DNA of 64,000 nucleotides from Symbiodinium natans (GCA_905221605.1 CAJNDS010002483.1:5001-69000); one strand, 5' to 3'; numbered from the stretch's first letter, positions 46,049-57,460 are shown. The notes: generated from the letters alone by a model not told the origin. Numbers and translations: made by a program.

Positions 46049-49000
46049 TCAAACTTGTCGTCGTTGCGAGCAAGCGTCAGCAGTGATCATGAGCGCTGGT
46101 AGGAACTGCTCGCGCTTCCCAAATACAGTCTCAGGGTCGAAGGCAATGACCAAGTTCTTAACTTTCAGCTTGCGAACAGGCTGGCGGAAAGTTGCTTCGA
46201 TGTTGTGTCTGAGGTCTTGCAGCAGCATGACATCGTCCGATCCTGCTTCTTCCCCTGCCCCTTCACCATCACCATTCTCTTCATCCTCGGCCTTGGTGTC
46301 ATCGTCTTCATCTTTGAAATCATCATCTTTGACATCATCCTCGTCTTCATCCTTCCTCAGTGCATCTTTCAGTCTGAGACTCAATTTGAAACCTCTCGTC
46401 ACTCTCGTCAGAAAAAATGCAAAGGACTGGAACTGGCGTCCATTCAGTCAATTCAAAGCAGTGAGGCCCCGACGATTTCGGACTGCCAGCTTTGTTAGGA
46501 AGTACGACGATAGCAATCCCATTGACACGCTGCACTGCAAGGAACGTTGTCACAAACTGGTAGAGGAAGTTCTGCTTCGCAGCGGAGAGTACCCCGCACG
46601 TCGTCAGGTTGAAGTAAATTATGAAGCCTTCCTCGGTTGGCATTCGGGTGTATGTCACCTTGTCCATCGCAGCGTCCAACCATGGCATCAGGTCCGGAAG
46701 GACCGTCTGGTCGCCAAGCTCCTGCGTCTTGACCTCCCATATCTTGAAAAAATCTTGCATATGCTTGTCGAGAACCTTCCAAGACTCTGAGTGCCTGCAA
46801 CAGTTGCTTCTAGCAAGATTCGACGAAATGTGTTCATGAACAACCAGCTGCAGGAACACACTAAGCAAGGGACATGGTGTGCAACTTGTCGACGAGTGCT
46901 TCTCTTTTCGCGTCCGATTGCCGCGTGTGTCGAAGCAGCATAGCATCGAAAAGAAGGCAATCCGCAGTCAGGTCTGCCTTGAAGGCTTGCCAGGCTGATT
47001 TCACCGCAGCCTCGTGAGCGTCCTTGCGCTTGTTCTGCGCGGCAACCAGGAAATCTGATTGGGTGCGCCCACACGCCTTCCAACAAAAACATGGCTTAGA
47101 GCCGGGCGGCGAATTTCGTCTCCCCCCCGCCCACCTCCATAACAAAACTCACGCGGTTCCAATCCACAGTGTCAGGGGCTGCAAGGCAAACTGTCCGCAA
47201 GTCCTTGTCCAGCAGCCTGGCTGGTTGTTCTCTCACTGTCACCCGAAGCATGAATTTGATTTCGTGCAATTTGATAACGTGTTGTCTGTCTCTCTCACGC
47301 CACGAACATCGAATTTGCATCTTAAACCTCAGACTCAGCAAACCAACAGAGTCCAACCGTCAAGCCTCCTGACAAAAGCAGCTTGGAGCGTGAATGTCAT
47401 TCTATGGTTTCAAGGTCTTTAACCACGGCACTTGCCTCTAAGAAGCAAAAAGCATGTCAAAGTCAGGTCAAGCTACGACAAAAAATAATAATCGTCAAAC
47501 AAATCATTGATTATCGTAAATAATTTTTAATTTTAAATTCAGGTTTTTGGAGTTTTTAGAATTTTTAGGGCCTGAAACCTCAAAAACCTGACTCCCCCCC
47601 CCCCCCCGTCCCTTTACTGGGACCCGAGCCAATGCGGGGAGTCAGGTTTTGGAGTTCCCTCAAAAAAACCAGACTCCCCCATAATCCCCCCCCCCCCCCC
47701 CCCGGCAGTCCCCTCCCCAGTCCCCCTCCCCCCTGCAGTCCCTTACTGGGACCCCAGCATTACCTCACTTCCCCGCAGTCCCCCATTCCCGGTCCCCTTA
47801 TACTGGGACCCGACTAAATGCGGGGAATCAGGCAAGTGACGGTTTTGCAAATCCACCTTGGGGAATGGGATGTCTTTTTTTGCAGATTCGTCTTGAATCG
47901 TGATTTTTTTTTGCAAATCCGTCTTGGGAAATGTGACGGCTTTCTTTGCAAATCCGTCTTGGGAAATGTGACGGGTTTTTTTTTGCAAATCCGTCTTGGG
48001 AAATGTGACGGTTTTTTTTTTTTGCAAATCCGTCTTGGAAATCGTGACGGGTTTTTTTTTGTAGTCGAAAATGGTGTGATCGGTTTTTATGTTCCATGTT
48101 ATAAAAAGGGATCACGTTTGGGCTGGGGGGGGGTCCCCTGAAAATCCGACTGGTTTTCCGGAAAACCGATCACGATTCTGTGTCCGTAATTGAAACCGAT
48201 CACATTTCGACCGGTGTCCCCGTTTTGAAATTATGATCACTTTGCATTTTGCATTGGAAATTGCGACTGGTTTTCCGGAAAACCAGTCACATTTCGGCCT
48301 GGCGTGCCCCTGCCCCAAGTGTGATCGGTTTTTTTTTCGTAGGGCTGAAAATTGTGACGGGTTTTTTTTTCGTAGGGCTGAAAATTGTGACGGGTTTTTT
48401 TTCGTAGGGCTGACAATTGTGACGGGTTTTTTTTTCGTAGGGCTGAAAATTGTGACGGGCTTTTTTCGCACGGCCGGCTGAAAATTGGGACGGTCTTTTT
48501 CGCACAGCTGAAACATGTGACGGCTGTATTTTCGCGAACAAAACCTGGAATTCCATCGAGCAGGCAAATGGGTGAGGGCTGCGTCTCAGGCGGGTGCATT
48601 TTTTTTTCATTTTTTCCGTGGGCTAGAGGCGAACTTGACTGAGTTGAAAAACAGACCACCGTGCAACATTATGCCGAGCAGCCCCTGCCACCACATCTTG
48701 TCTAAGTTGTCCATGGTGGATCCGTCCAAGGTGCAAGAAACTTTGGGTCGCATCCACACCCAGAGCTGAACGAGGTCCATTAGTTCCTCGTGCTGCTCAA
48801 CGCTCCGCTGCGAGGCTTTCTGTCAGGGATACAACCACTTGATGAGAAACATGCTGCAAACAACACTCAAGACTCGATGTCAACTGATCATCGGCCTTCT
48901 CCTTTACAGTGGCATTCTTACCCACAGCTCTGTCGAAATCGCCCACCACCCTTGCCGCATACATCACAGATGCCGCCGCAGTGACAAGAAGGATCTCCTT

Positions 49001-49678
49001 CCACTGGTCCTTGTTTTTGAATCGCGGCCGTTCGTGCCTTTCTTGCCCAGGCACATAGTGGTCCCCCTCAAGAACTTCATAGCCGAGCCCTGCCAAGAAC
49101 ATCCGCGCACAGCAGCACTCACTCACACAAGTTGCACACAATACAGCAGCACTCACTCACACAAGTTGTATACAAGTCATTTTGTTTCTGGCACAAGCTC
49201 AGCTTGAGGTCCGACAATCGCAACGACACTCTCAACGCCTCCCGCGGCGAAACACTGCGTGTAACCTGTACGCCTCAGGGCGCGCTGGTTGGGCTGCCAT
49301 TGCCCCAGGTGGCACCAGTTGCCGACGCTGGTGCCGCGCACCAGCAAGGAAGTCAATGGCGTGTAAGCCAACCAAGGGTCGGTTTCGGACACCGGCCACT
49401 TGTTCAAGATAAGCAGCGCCACGTTCGTATTGAGGATAACTTCTCAGGGCCTCAGCAAGCCTGCACAGCCCTTGTGAACGTTCATGGTCGATGGCATTCC
49501 GGAAGCCTCGCTGCCCACGAGCTGTGGCCAAAGCCTCACGACTGGCTGAAGCAGAACTGGCCGGCCATACAAGGAGAGGAGGTTGCGACAAGTCATCGTC
49601 GCACAAGTTTAATTTCAGAAATGCAAAAATGTCGTCGTCTGAAGGGGCTTCGCCACGAAATCTTCTGGTCTCTGCCAT
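46049..49678 (-). CDS. Gene D: unknown protein with acidic stretch, minisatellite-bearing intron
   Basis: Probable start MAETRRFRGEAPSDDDIFAF (ATG ending at 49678). Exon-like segments follow: 49678-about 49450; about 49100-48830 (LGYEVLEGDHYVPG, DQWKEILLVTAAASVMYAAR, VVGDFDRAVG); 48828-about 48640 (EELMDLVQLWVWMRPKVSC, MWWQGLLGIMLHGGLFFN); about 47335-47098 (HVIKLHEIKFMLRV); about 47060-46862 (AVKSAWQAFKADLTADCLLF); about 46800-46430 (SWKVLDKHMQDFFKIWEVK, FIIYFNLTTCGVLSAAKQN, NGIAIVVLPNKAGS); and 46400-46052 (a long Asp/Glu run, then LRHNIEATFRQPVRKLKV and FDPETVFGKREQFLPAL). The segments read as genuine protein, but no family is recognised. The 1.3-kb gap 47360-48640 contains two minisatellites and is taken as an intron. 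Start and several joins are provisional. Confidence 0.5.
47560..47830. repeat. C-rich degenerate repeat in an intron of gene D
   Basis: Two to three copies of CCTTTACTGGGACCCGA, then AATGCGGGGAGTCAGG, alternate with long C-runs (47593-47607, 47686-47703). Confidence 0.7.
47839..48060. repeat. ~41-bp minisatellite in an intron of gene D
   Basis: About six copies of TTTTTGCAAATCCGTCTTGG, then GAAATGTGACGGG. The minus-strand Lys/Asp-rich frame is repeat-driven. Confidence 0.88.
48120..48500. repeat. ~32-bp minisatellite and TTTTCCGGAAAA palindromes in an intron of gene D
   Basis: Five to six copies of TTTTTTCGTAGGGCTGAAAA, then TTGTGACGGG (48330-48500). To the left, two copies of GACTGGTTTTCCGGAAAACC (from 48148 and 48265) contain the perfect palindrome GGTTTTCCGGAAAACC. 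The GTGACGGG word is shared with the neighbouring minisatellite. Confidence 0.85.
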
Positions 49679-49732
49679 GTTCTTCTGCTCTGATGTCATG
49701 CCTGGCGAGTGCAATCAAGTCTCTTTTGGGGA

Positions 49733-50411
49733 TTATGGTCTTGCACCAATCTGCAAAATCTGGCCTTCACGTTTCTTGAACAGAAAGCTGTGGGGAATTT
49801 GCTCGCCGTCCGTGTCGTCTCGTGGCCTATAAGCACCACCCAGTGTGACCGGCTCAGGCAGAATCTTGTCCCATTGTCGAACCTGAGGACTTTGAAGTTT
49901 CATAGGAAATTGCACGACACGTCATGAAATCAGAGCAGGCAGCTGTGTCCACAATATACACATTGAATTTCTCGCCACGTTGTTCGAACATCGGGGTCAT
50001 CTTTTCCTCGAACAACCTACAGATGAAAGGCCAAGTTAGACTGACTGGCACAGTCACAAGAACAAGTTGATTCGATGGCCTCTTCAAATCACTCGGCGTT
50101 TGTACCGAATCGTCTGCTGACATCAAAATTGATGTCAGCGTTCCAAAAATTGCATCTGGTAGCCAGGCATCACCACAGAAACGAGTTCACGATGTGACGA
50201 GTGACATTCAATCAACTATTAACCAGTCAGCCAAGCTGCCAATGTCCTCATGAGTGTGTCCTTTCGGTAAGTGGTGGTGACCAACTTCCGAAAAAACACC
50301 GGCAGATACCAGTGCGCACGCCATCCTTCCGCTCAAGCTGTTTTTGATCTCTTTGACCGTATTGTCTGATTGTACCCAGCACCTGGGATAAACGGCCACT
50401 GACAACCAAAT

Positions 50412-50449
<38 letters not shown>

Positions 50450-52366
50450 AATAATTAATAATTTATTAATTTTAAAATAAATCTTTAGTCAGTAATTAAA
50501 TTTAAATTAATTGATGCCAAGACACGCTGGTGGCATAGGTTTGTTTTCGGCGCGAAGGATCTTGAAGCAGTCATTGAGAGTCACGAGGAGTGTCTCCCAC
50601 GAGTAATTGCCTCCAACTGTCATGTACTCATCGGACATAAACACATTGCAGCAGTATCCATGGGCGTAGACTGCACTGATGTTGAGGTGGGGGCGATTGT
50701 ATTTCTCAAATGTGGCCCCTTTTGGCATTCGACCACGTGGCCAACGCGGCAGTGTTGGCTTGCTTTTGTCAAACCCATCAGTGATCAACGTAATTAAGTC
50801 CTGTCGGGTCCGGCTGGCTGCGCGGGCAGCCCAGTATTGTTGTCTACATCGCCATGTAGTCATCAAATGGCCAAGAAGGGCATCGGTCGCTGTGGCGTGG
50901 GACCAGAACGACTTTGCATGCTTCATTCTCGCACGCAATACATCGCAAGTGTAGCACGTGCCGTGGGTAGATTTCTTTCGAAATCTCAGGCAACATTTCC
51001 AGGCCTTGACTGCTGTGTAGAACGTGCTCTTCGAAGCTGGAGCTGTCTTGCGCGCCTTGCATGCAGCCAGGTATAGAAGGTACAAGTTGGCCCAATTGCC
51101 TGGCGGTAGTTCACGTTTTGCCAAGTGCTTCGGCGAGATTCTTGTATGGGCGGTAGGACCCTCGAGCACGGAGTCCAGCAAAGAACGCAGCAAGCTATCC
51201 CTTGCATCCTCCCGCGACAGGTCCTGGCCTTGGTCTTTGTTGAAAATGCCAGTTGGCATTGTCTCGGAGATGGAGTAGTAGAGCTGACGCAGAAAGACGT
51301 GGCAAGACTCTGCAGCGTGGGCAGGATGAGCCCGACCGTTGCCTCACTCTCAATGGTGTCTTGGGTTAAAACAAAAAATTAAAAATTTAAATAATTAGTT
51401 TTAAGAATTCATTATGATGCTAAAATGCTTTTAAATGAATCTGAAGGGCCCGGCCCAGGCAAAGTTCGTCGATCCAAGCCCTGATAGGTCTTGCGCGTCC
51501 GCTGCAAGCGGCCGCAGCTGAGACCCAGCATCTTCAAAAACGAGCGTCGGCATACTTGAACACCTGACAGACAATTTCTTTGATTCTTGAGTTACTGTAT
51601 AATTAATTAATAATAAATAGACTGAACAATTCCATCGTCAAAAGAGCTGCCCTGCCTGATATGAACCAATTCACACGGTGGCTCCACTTCTCATCATCCG
51701 AATCCACGCTCTCGACGCCGTCAGAATCAGCAATAAAGGTGGCTTGCAAAGACCAAAGCAAAGCATCTTGAGCTGTTTTGCACAAAGACCAAAAAAGCTG
51801 GCAGGTCTCAAGCAGCACGGAGAAGGTAACGTTCCTCCAGCACCTGTCAGGCTGAGGATTGCACTGCGTTCAAACGCCACGAAATCGACAATTTTTCTCG
51901 CATAGAATTTTCGACATCATGACCTGCGCCCACAATTGCATCCACTGTGCTCTTTGGAGGACAACGCCTTCTTGATTCTCTTGCGATTCTTTCCATTCTT
52001 GCTATGCTGAGAATCAGCTGCCGTGTGCGCCGACGCAGCCAAACTTGCCAAGTGCTGCAATTGCAAGTTTGCAGCAGCAGCAGTCCTTGGCTTGAGCATT
52101 CTACGGCATCGATGCTGAAACATAAGTCAAGTGCTGCTGCAATAAACTTTGCTTAGTGTCGTCGGACCGTCAGCTGAACTTGCCGATTCACTAATGGCTT
52201 GTTCTGAGCTTTCTTCTTCGCTTGATTCTCGGCACGAAGAGGAGCTGACAACCTTCACACGCCACAATCCCTTGGGGGCTGCAGCGCCTCCACAGCCCCG
52301 ACGTGGTGGGCTGCGGCTGCGGCTAGAACTGTTGCCATCCACCGCCCATGTGCTCAAGCGAGGCAT
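49733..52366 (-). CDS. Gene C: DUF7869-like protein, possible DDE-type recombinase
   Basis: Probable start MPRLSTWAVDG (ATG ending at 52366), then a Ser/Glu-rich leader. Segments: about 52114-51830 (KNRKRIKKAL, SGCNCG, then CRKFYARKIVDFVAFERSA); about 51805-51650 (DALLWSLQATFIADSDG); about 51555-51440 (RSFLKMLGLSCGRLQRT, GLDRRTLPGPGP); about 51312-50515 (VFLRQLYYSISETMPTG, KKSTHGTCYTCDVLRAR, ITDGFDKSKPTLPRWPRG, LNISAVYAHGY); about 50386-50240 (CWVQSDNTVKEIKN, then LPKGHTHEDI); about 50117-49920; and about 49915-49735 (VRQWDKILPEPVTLGGAYRP, HSFLFKKREG). The order and the GHTHEDI box match DUF7869-type proteins, abundant in dinoflagellates. The acidic residues in DGFDK, QSDN and HTHED could form a DDE-like triad; that is my inference. 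An in-frame TGA (51917-51919) inside the Cys-rich start means decay, a hidden intron or recoding. Confidence 0.68.
50413..50447. repeat. (GAT)n microsatellite in an intron of gene C
   Basis: About eleven GAT units followed by an AT-rich tract to 50515, just upstream (on the minus strand) of the exon with the QSDN motif. Confidence 0.93.
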
Positions 52367-52559
52367 GTGTCACATGACAGCGAACTTTCAATGACTGCTT
52401 CATGGGGGCGGATTGGTTCCTCAGACCGTTCGGAGATCATGTCATTCATGAATCTTGAGAATCAGCAGCAACAGCAGCAAACACTCACGCGCACTAGCAA
52501 ACAAGTCAACATGCACTGCCTGAAACATAACAGCTCACAGCAACGCTGGCAGCCTGACT

Positions 52560-53813
52560 GCGAATGCTTGTGGCGGTCGTAGTGCTTGTCCACGTGCTGG
52601 ATGAACTCTTCAGGCGCCCGCATAAGATTGAGAAGAAGACTCTTCTTTTTCGTGTCCACTTTGAACTTCCTGGCCACCCCTTTGTTGTAAGCGGCGATGC
52701 ACGCAGCCAGGGCTTCCCGGAGCGGCAACCCACGTTTTGAGACCCTGGCGTGCTCAACTGCTTCTTTGAACGTATCCAGCATGTCGAGCGCCGAGGGCAC
52801 TTGTTTCTCAGACGTTTCATTGCCAATTCCTTGCAGCAGGTCGACAAGCGCTCTGTCGTGCTCTTGCGCTGTTTGCGATAGGTGCAAGCAAGAAACTCAA
52901 TGCGTCGTAGCAGAATTGTGCTGGGTCGTCGTGGTGGTGGTAGTTGGCTTTCATGAACTTCAACGATTGTAGCAGAGGAAGCAGCTCTGGGGAGTTCAGC
53001 TCATCATCCGGGATAGCCTAACGAATTCAGAGAGTTGAACATTTCCATCATGCAGGACTGAGATTAAAAATTGATTGACAAGTAGCGATCTGGTCCACGA
53101 TGGCCACGATCAGTTGCCCAATCAAGCCTTTCGTGAAGCCATCTACGTATTTCACTTCAAAGTTCTCCAGGGCTCTGTGAGGCTTGTCGCAGGCAGGAAA
53201 TCTGACCAGCAAGGGTTCCCTGAAGGGATCGAAGTTGTTCTTGACAATGCTCTCGAAGTGAACTGATAACGTAGTTGTCGGCGGAAAATCTGACGGCAAG
53301 GCTTTCATGCTGCATACAGATCTCACAAACATGCACTGGGCGAAAAACATAAACGGACACACACAGCTGCCTGACACAACCACACAGTCACACAAGCAGC
53401 TGTGAACCCATGACAAGTGACGTGCCGTCTTGGCAAGGCGGCTGAAGTCCAACTGTTTCAATGACAACTTCACATCATTGACTGTCTTGTTGGGAACTAA
53501 CGTCAGAAGTGTCGGAGTCTCTCCAGGGCGGTCCACGACAATACGGTCAATCGCCTGGGTGAGCAGCACTATCGGCCCGGCACACAGCTACGGTTGCCTT
53601 CGGGAAGCCTTGGCCATCTTCTCCTTGTCATAGTTACTATTGAGCCATTCGCCCGCATTGTCTTGCTTGCTCACCTTCAAGTTCAAGCTAGGGCTGAAGA
53701 ACTTCAGACAGAAGCTCTGAATCAGAACCTTTCAATCACACACAAATGGCCTCGGTGAAAAAGTGCAGAATCTGCTCTCGCACTGACAGCTTCTCTTCGC
53801 CAACAGCTGCCAT
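52560..53813 (-). CDS. Gene B: unknown multi-exon protein
   Basis: Probable start MAAVGEEKLSVREQILHFF (ATG ending at 53813). Exon-like segments: 53813-about 53745; about 53700-53580 (SLNLKVSKQDNAGEWLNSNY); about 53538-53405 (IDRIVVDRPGETPTLLTLVP, SLKQLDFSRLAKTARHLSW); about 53310-53090 (PTTTLSVHFESIVKNNFD, FEVKYVDGFTKGLIGQLIVA); about 53018-52900 (IPDDELNSPELLPLLQSLKF, DDPAQFCYDALSFLL); and about 52880-52565 (AQEHDRALVDLLQGIGNE, LPLREALAACIAAYNKGVA, FIQHVDKHYDRHKH). Largely helical and soluble. No family recognised. It is tightly packed between genes A and C, and the joins were not phase-checked throughout. Confidence 0.5.
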
Positions 53814-54122
53814 GGCCGCTCCCCGCCCCCCGGTTGACGGCTAAATGGTCTTTGCAACAGGAACACAACAAATTCAAAGCTTTCAACTCATGCTTGACAA
53901 AGCACACGGCACAGGGGCACTCGGCAGGGCACTCAGCCAACATGTCCTGGCAAAGAAGTGGTGCAGCAAGCCAGAGTCAGATAAAGGCATGTCCTCGTCA
54001 TCCAGTTTTGGCTTGCAGGACCGATGGATCGACGGCCTTGCGCGTTGCAACAGGCAATCAACATGGTCAGAAATGTTCATTTGCTAGCCAAGTCACAGTG
54101 ATAGCAGCTGCAATAGCAACTG

Positions 54123-56469
54123 CTATGGCTCGCAAGTGCATACTGTTGCCAGCAAGGCTGTGCAATTCCTTAGTTTTTTGGCGAGAAACCTGGAGTCGGC
54201 CCAAAGAACTTCGCAGACAAGGTTCCCGTTCGCTGTTTCGACTGAGATCGAGCCGATGAAGAGGAAATCCCATCTGAAGCATTTTCTCAGCTCCTGCTCC
54301 AGGACCAAACGACAGGTCTCAGAGGAACTTTGCAAGACTAAGACTGACCTGTCATGAAGCGAGAGTGCTTGGATAGGAAGTAGTCCCCGCCAGGTGTGAC
54401 ACACACGAAGGGCCTTCAACATAACAAAGCTTGACAGCACATTGACATGCAACCAAAAGCCACAACTGGGCTGAGACCTGCACTCACCGGGCAAAACCAC
54501 TGGCATTCTGCCCAAGTTCTGGCTGGCGTCAGCCACTTGCCACTTGGGCTTCAAATGGCTCAACACTGCAAATGCCTGGCAAGCAGTTCCGAAGCGGTGG
54601 TTGGAATGCAGACTGGCAAATATTTGCTACACCTGCCTGCTGCATCCTTGGCAAGTGTACCGCTGGGCAGTTTGACCACACTGGTTTGACATCAGCCGGG
54701 GAAATCTGCACGGCGCAGAAACACATTTGACCATCATCATGAATCATTTGATGGGCTACGGGCTAAGAGCCTTCATGCCCTTCATGAACTTCCAATGGCG
54801 TAAGCGCCACTTGGGATCCCCGCTCTGTGGCCTGTCATGAGGTCCGAAATGAAGTCTACATCAGTGTGCATTCCAGACCAGCCTTGAGTTCATGTTGTAC
54901 TTCTTCTTGCCCCTGTGATTCTTCTCGCGGCGTTTTTGTATGCACTCCATCACATACTTCGACTTTGCCGGGAGCAAGAGATCAGACCTCGAATTGGCAA
55001 GGCATGATCCAAGTTCAAAACCAGCATGTCATGACAGTGACAGTGACAGACAATAGTCGAGGATCTGACCATGGCCTCTCGCGTTTCGACGACGTCATCG
55101 TCTCGATCGTATCGAGAACATGCTGTTGCAGCGTGCCGTCAATCTTCAGAAAGCGTTTCAGCACCATGATAATGTATACTCTCCGTCGCGAGCCATCTGC
55201 ACCGTGGTTGTACCTTGGCTGCTCTTCTCAACCCTAAGCTGGATTTTGCCGTTACCACATGTCTGAGTCAAGCACGGGTCGATCTCGACCACAGCGATGA
55301 CGTAAGGACCGCAGGATCGCAACTCCTGCAAGACTTCTTTCAGCACCCTGTACAGGCCCATGACATTCTCCAAAACGCACACCTTGGCATCGTTGAAAAT
55401 ATATATTCACGTCAACATCCACCGTGCTGCCATCATCCCATCATCACTGTGTGCTCAGCTTCAAACCTTTGGCTGTGTTGTCTTAATCGTGTCTTTCACC
55501 ATGAAGAACTGCTTCGCTTGCTCGTCGTCCATCCACGCGCTCTCAACTCGAAGAGCAGAAAAAGCTTTGCAAGGAAAGCCAGCTACATAAAGCCCGACCT
55601 GTCAAGTTCATTCTGAAGTAAAATCCAGAACCGAGCACATAAACTATTTCTTGCCCAATGGAGCACATTGCCTTGCCAGCCAGTGTCTTAACATCTCGGT
55701 CGGCAAGGTTGTCGTAAAACCTGTCAGCGTCAGGCCCGACTTTTGGCTGAATGATATGATCAGGGACGGCCGGCCTTTCAGGGTTGAAATTTGCTCTGAT
55801 CCATCTTTGAGGCCCACGGGCATTGTCACACGAAGACCTGACTGCACAACATCGGGGATTTGTGATGGTCAAATTTTGTCTTTGAGCCGTCGAGCCGCAA
55901 ATGTCTCACCATGTTGGACATGCCTGCCCCGGCCAAGAGCATGTCCAATGCCATTACTGGCGCTTCGGCTCCACTGCCTTGCAGGAAAGACACACATGAG
56001 AGTTGTCATTTTGCACATAGTTGCCTTCAAGAAGATCTGAGTTCTAAGCAGTCGGTCATCAGCCCAATCGGCCCTTGCAATTTCTTCTTCATATTCGCCA
56101 GGCCTGACAAAAGACACACATTGTCATAAAGTGATAAGCCAAGCGCTGTACCACAGTCTGGCTCAAGCAAGCCTGCAGCCTTTGCAAAAGCACTGCCGAA
56201 CTCCAAGTGCTGCCGCTGACCAGCATTCAACGTGATATTTCCAGCGCTGGGAAGCCTAAGTGTGCCCAACCTGCACACAACTCAGTGTCAAGTCAAAGTC
56301 CAGGTAAGGTCGAAGCATCACGTCTTCAAATTCTTCATCAGAAGATTCACTGTCACATGAAACCTGACACACACACACACACTTTGTCTTCTAGACATTA
56401 ATGGCTTGGCATGATCGTCCGGGCCTCCATAATGTCGCTGTCACTGTCTGATAGCACAACGACAGCCAT
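54123..56469 (-). CDS. Gene A: cytosine-5 DNA methyltransferase
   Basis: It transfers a methyl group from S-adenosylmethionine to cytosine C5 in DNA. Three consecutive joins are phase-perfect on the minus strand: exon 55841-55672 (SSCDNARGPQRWIRANFNPE, FYDNLADRDVKTLAGK); exon 55598-55467 (LYVAGFPCKAFSAL, motif IV with the catalytic Cys codon at 55569-55571, then KQFFMVKDTIKTTQPK); exon 55382-55256 (VCVLENVMGLYRVLKE, motif VI ENV); exon from 55196 (GSRRRVYIIMV, motif VIII). The intron between the first two is GC-AG. Upstream segments probably include an acidic start (MAVVVLSDSDSDIME, ATG ending at 56469), SCDSESSDEEFEDV and GNITLNAGQRQHLEFG. Downstream segments are AKSKYVMECIQKRREKNH, GDPKWRLRHWKFMKG and, less surely, the frame 54123-54566. 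Motif I is not clearly resolved; the 3' end is uncertain. The GFPC...ENV...RRR arrangement resembles DNMT5-like or transposon-borne enzymes of dinoflagellates. First gene of the insertion. Confidence 0.78.
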
Positions 56470-56657
56470 CGGCACACTGGCACATGTCTAAGATGGCACG
56501 TCTGGGTCCCAGCTTGAGATTGCCACTGATCTGTGTCTAAAACTTCATGATGACAACGCGCAGCCTTCAGCATTGGAGCAGCAAAGGTCTGCAGAGTCTG
56601 CAAATCATGACAGGCAACTCAACAAGCACAGCTCACAAAACACACGGGCAACCAAAT

Positions 56658-56708
56658 CCGCGGCTAGCCCGCAGGAGTTAATAGAAGCTCCGCGGCTAGC
56701 CCGCAGGA
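56658..56708. promoter_or_regulatory. Tandem pair of CGCGGCTAGCCCGC motifs near the right end of the insertion
   Basis: Two identical copies of CCGCGGCTAGCCCGCAGGA at 56658-56676 and 56690-56708, 32 bp apart and about 130-180 bp inside the right terminus. A third copy lies upstream of gene E. The core is nearly palindromic. It may be a subterminal transposase-binding site or a promoter element; both are inferences. Confidence 0.4.
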
Positions 56709-56839
56709 GCTTTAGAATGCAAGCGAACACACAAGAGGATAAGTAACTAGCCCAATCATCATGACTCGAATACCCCAGGCCCAAAAACCAGACATCCGGT
56801 TAGCTTTTGGAAGACATCTAGTTTCGGCCGTGCCGGCAT

Positions 56840-57137
56840 TTTTGTAGTACAGACGTATAGTACGCCGGGGACACCCGGAGCTTCCGTGGCTGGAAAGTCG
56901 ACTTTTGTAGTACAAACGTAGTACGCCGCGGACACGCGGAGCTTCCGTGGCTGGAAAGTCGACTTTTTGTAGTACAAACGTAGTACGCCCGCGGACACGC
57001 GGAGCTTCCGTGGCTGGAAAATCGACTTTTGTAGTACAGACGTATAGTACGCCGGGGACACCCGGAGCTTCCGTGGCTGGAAAGTCGACTTTTTGTAGTA
57101 CGCGGACACGCGGAGCTTCCGTGGCTGGAAAATCGAC
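56840..57137. repeat. 61-bp tandem repeat, right part of U1
   Basis: It resumes with GTAGTACAGACGTATAGTAC and four further units. Unit for unit it matches 58541-58812 of U2, including the same private variants (AAAATCGAC, CGCCCGCGG). It then passes into CCCGAAAGCATCGCG, the start of U2. Confidence 0.93.
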
Positions 57138-57189
57138 TTTTTTCCCGAAAGCATCGCGAAGGGTTCTTCCGTGCGGAGCCCTCTGACCC

Positions 57190-57460
57190 AACAACATAGA
57201 GTGAAGTGCATAGAGTGAAGTGCATAGAGTCAAGTGCATAGAGTGAATTGCATAGAGTCAAGTGCTTAGAGTGAAGTGCATAGAGTCAAGTGCATAGAGT
57301 CAAGTGCTTAGAGTGAAGTGCATAGAGTGAAGTGCATAGAGTGAAGTGCATAGAGTGAATTGCATAGAGTGAATTGCATAGAGTGAATTGCATAGTGTGA
57401 ATTGCATAGAGTGAAGTGCATAGAGTGAAGTGCATAGAGTGAATTGCATAGAGTGAAGTA
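57190..57460. repeat. 14-bp tandem repeat, U2 copy
   Basis: About nineteen units of ATAGAGTGAAGTGC and variants, co-linear with 38507-38757. Confidence 0.95.

Noticed and set aside
55543-55847. Alternative frame in the methyltransferase exon (LKDGSEQISTLKGRPSL)
   Set aside because: Also open and protein-like, but only the other frame (RWIRANFNPE...DRDVKTLAGK) joins the PC-motif exon in phase and fits the family order.
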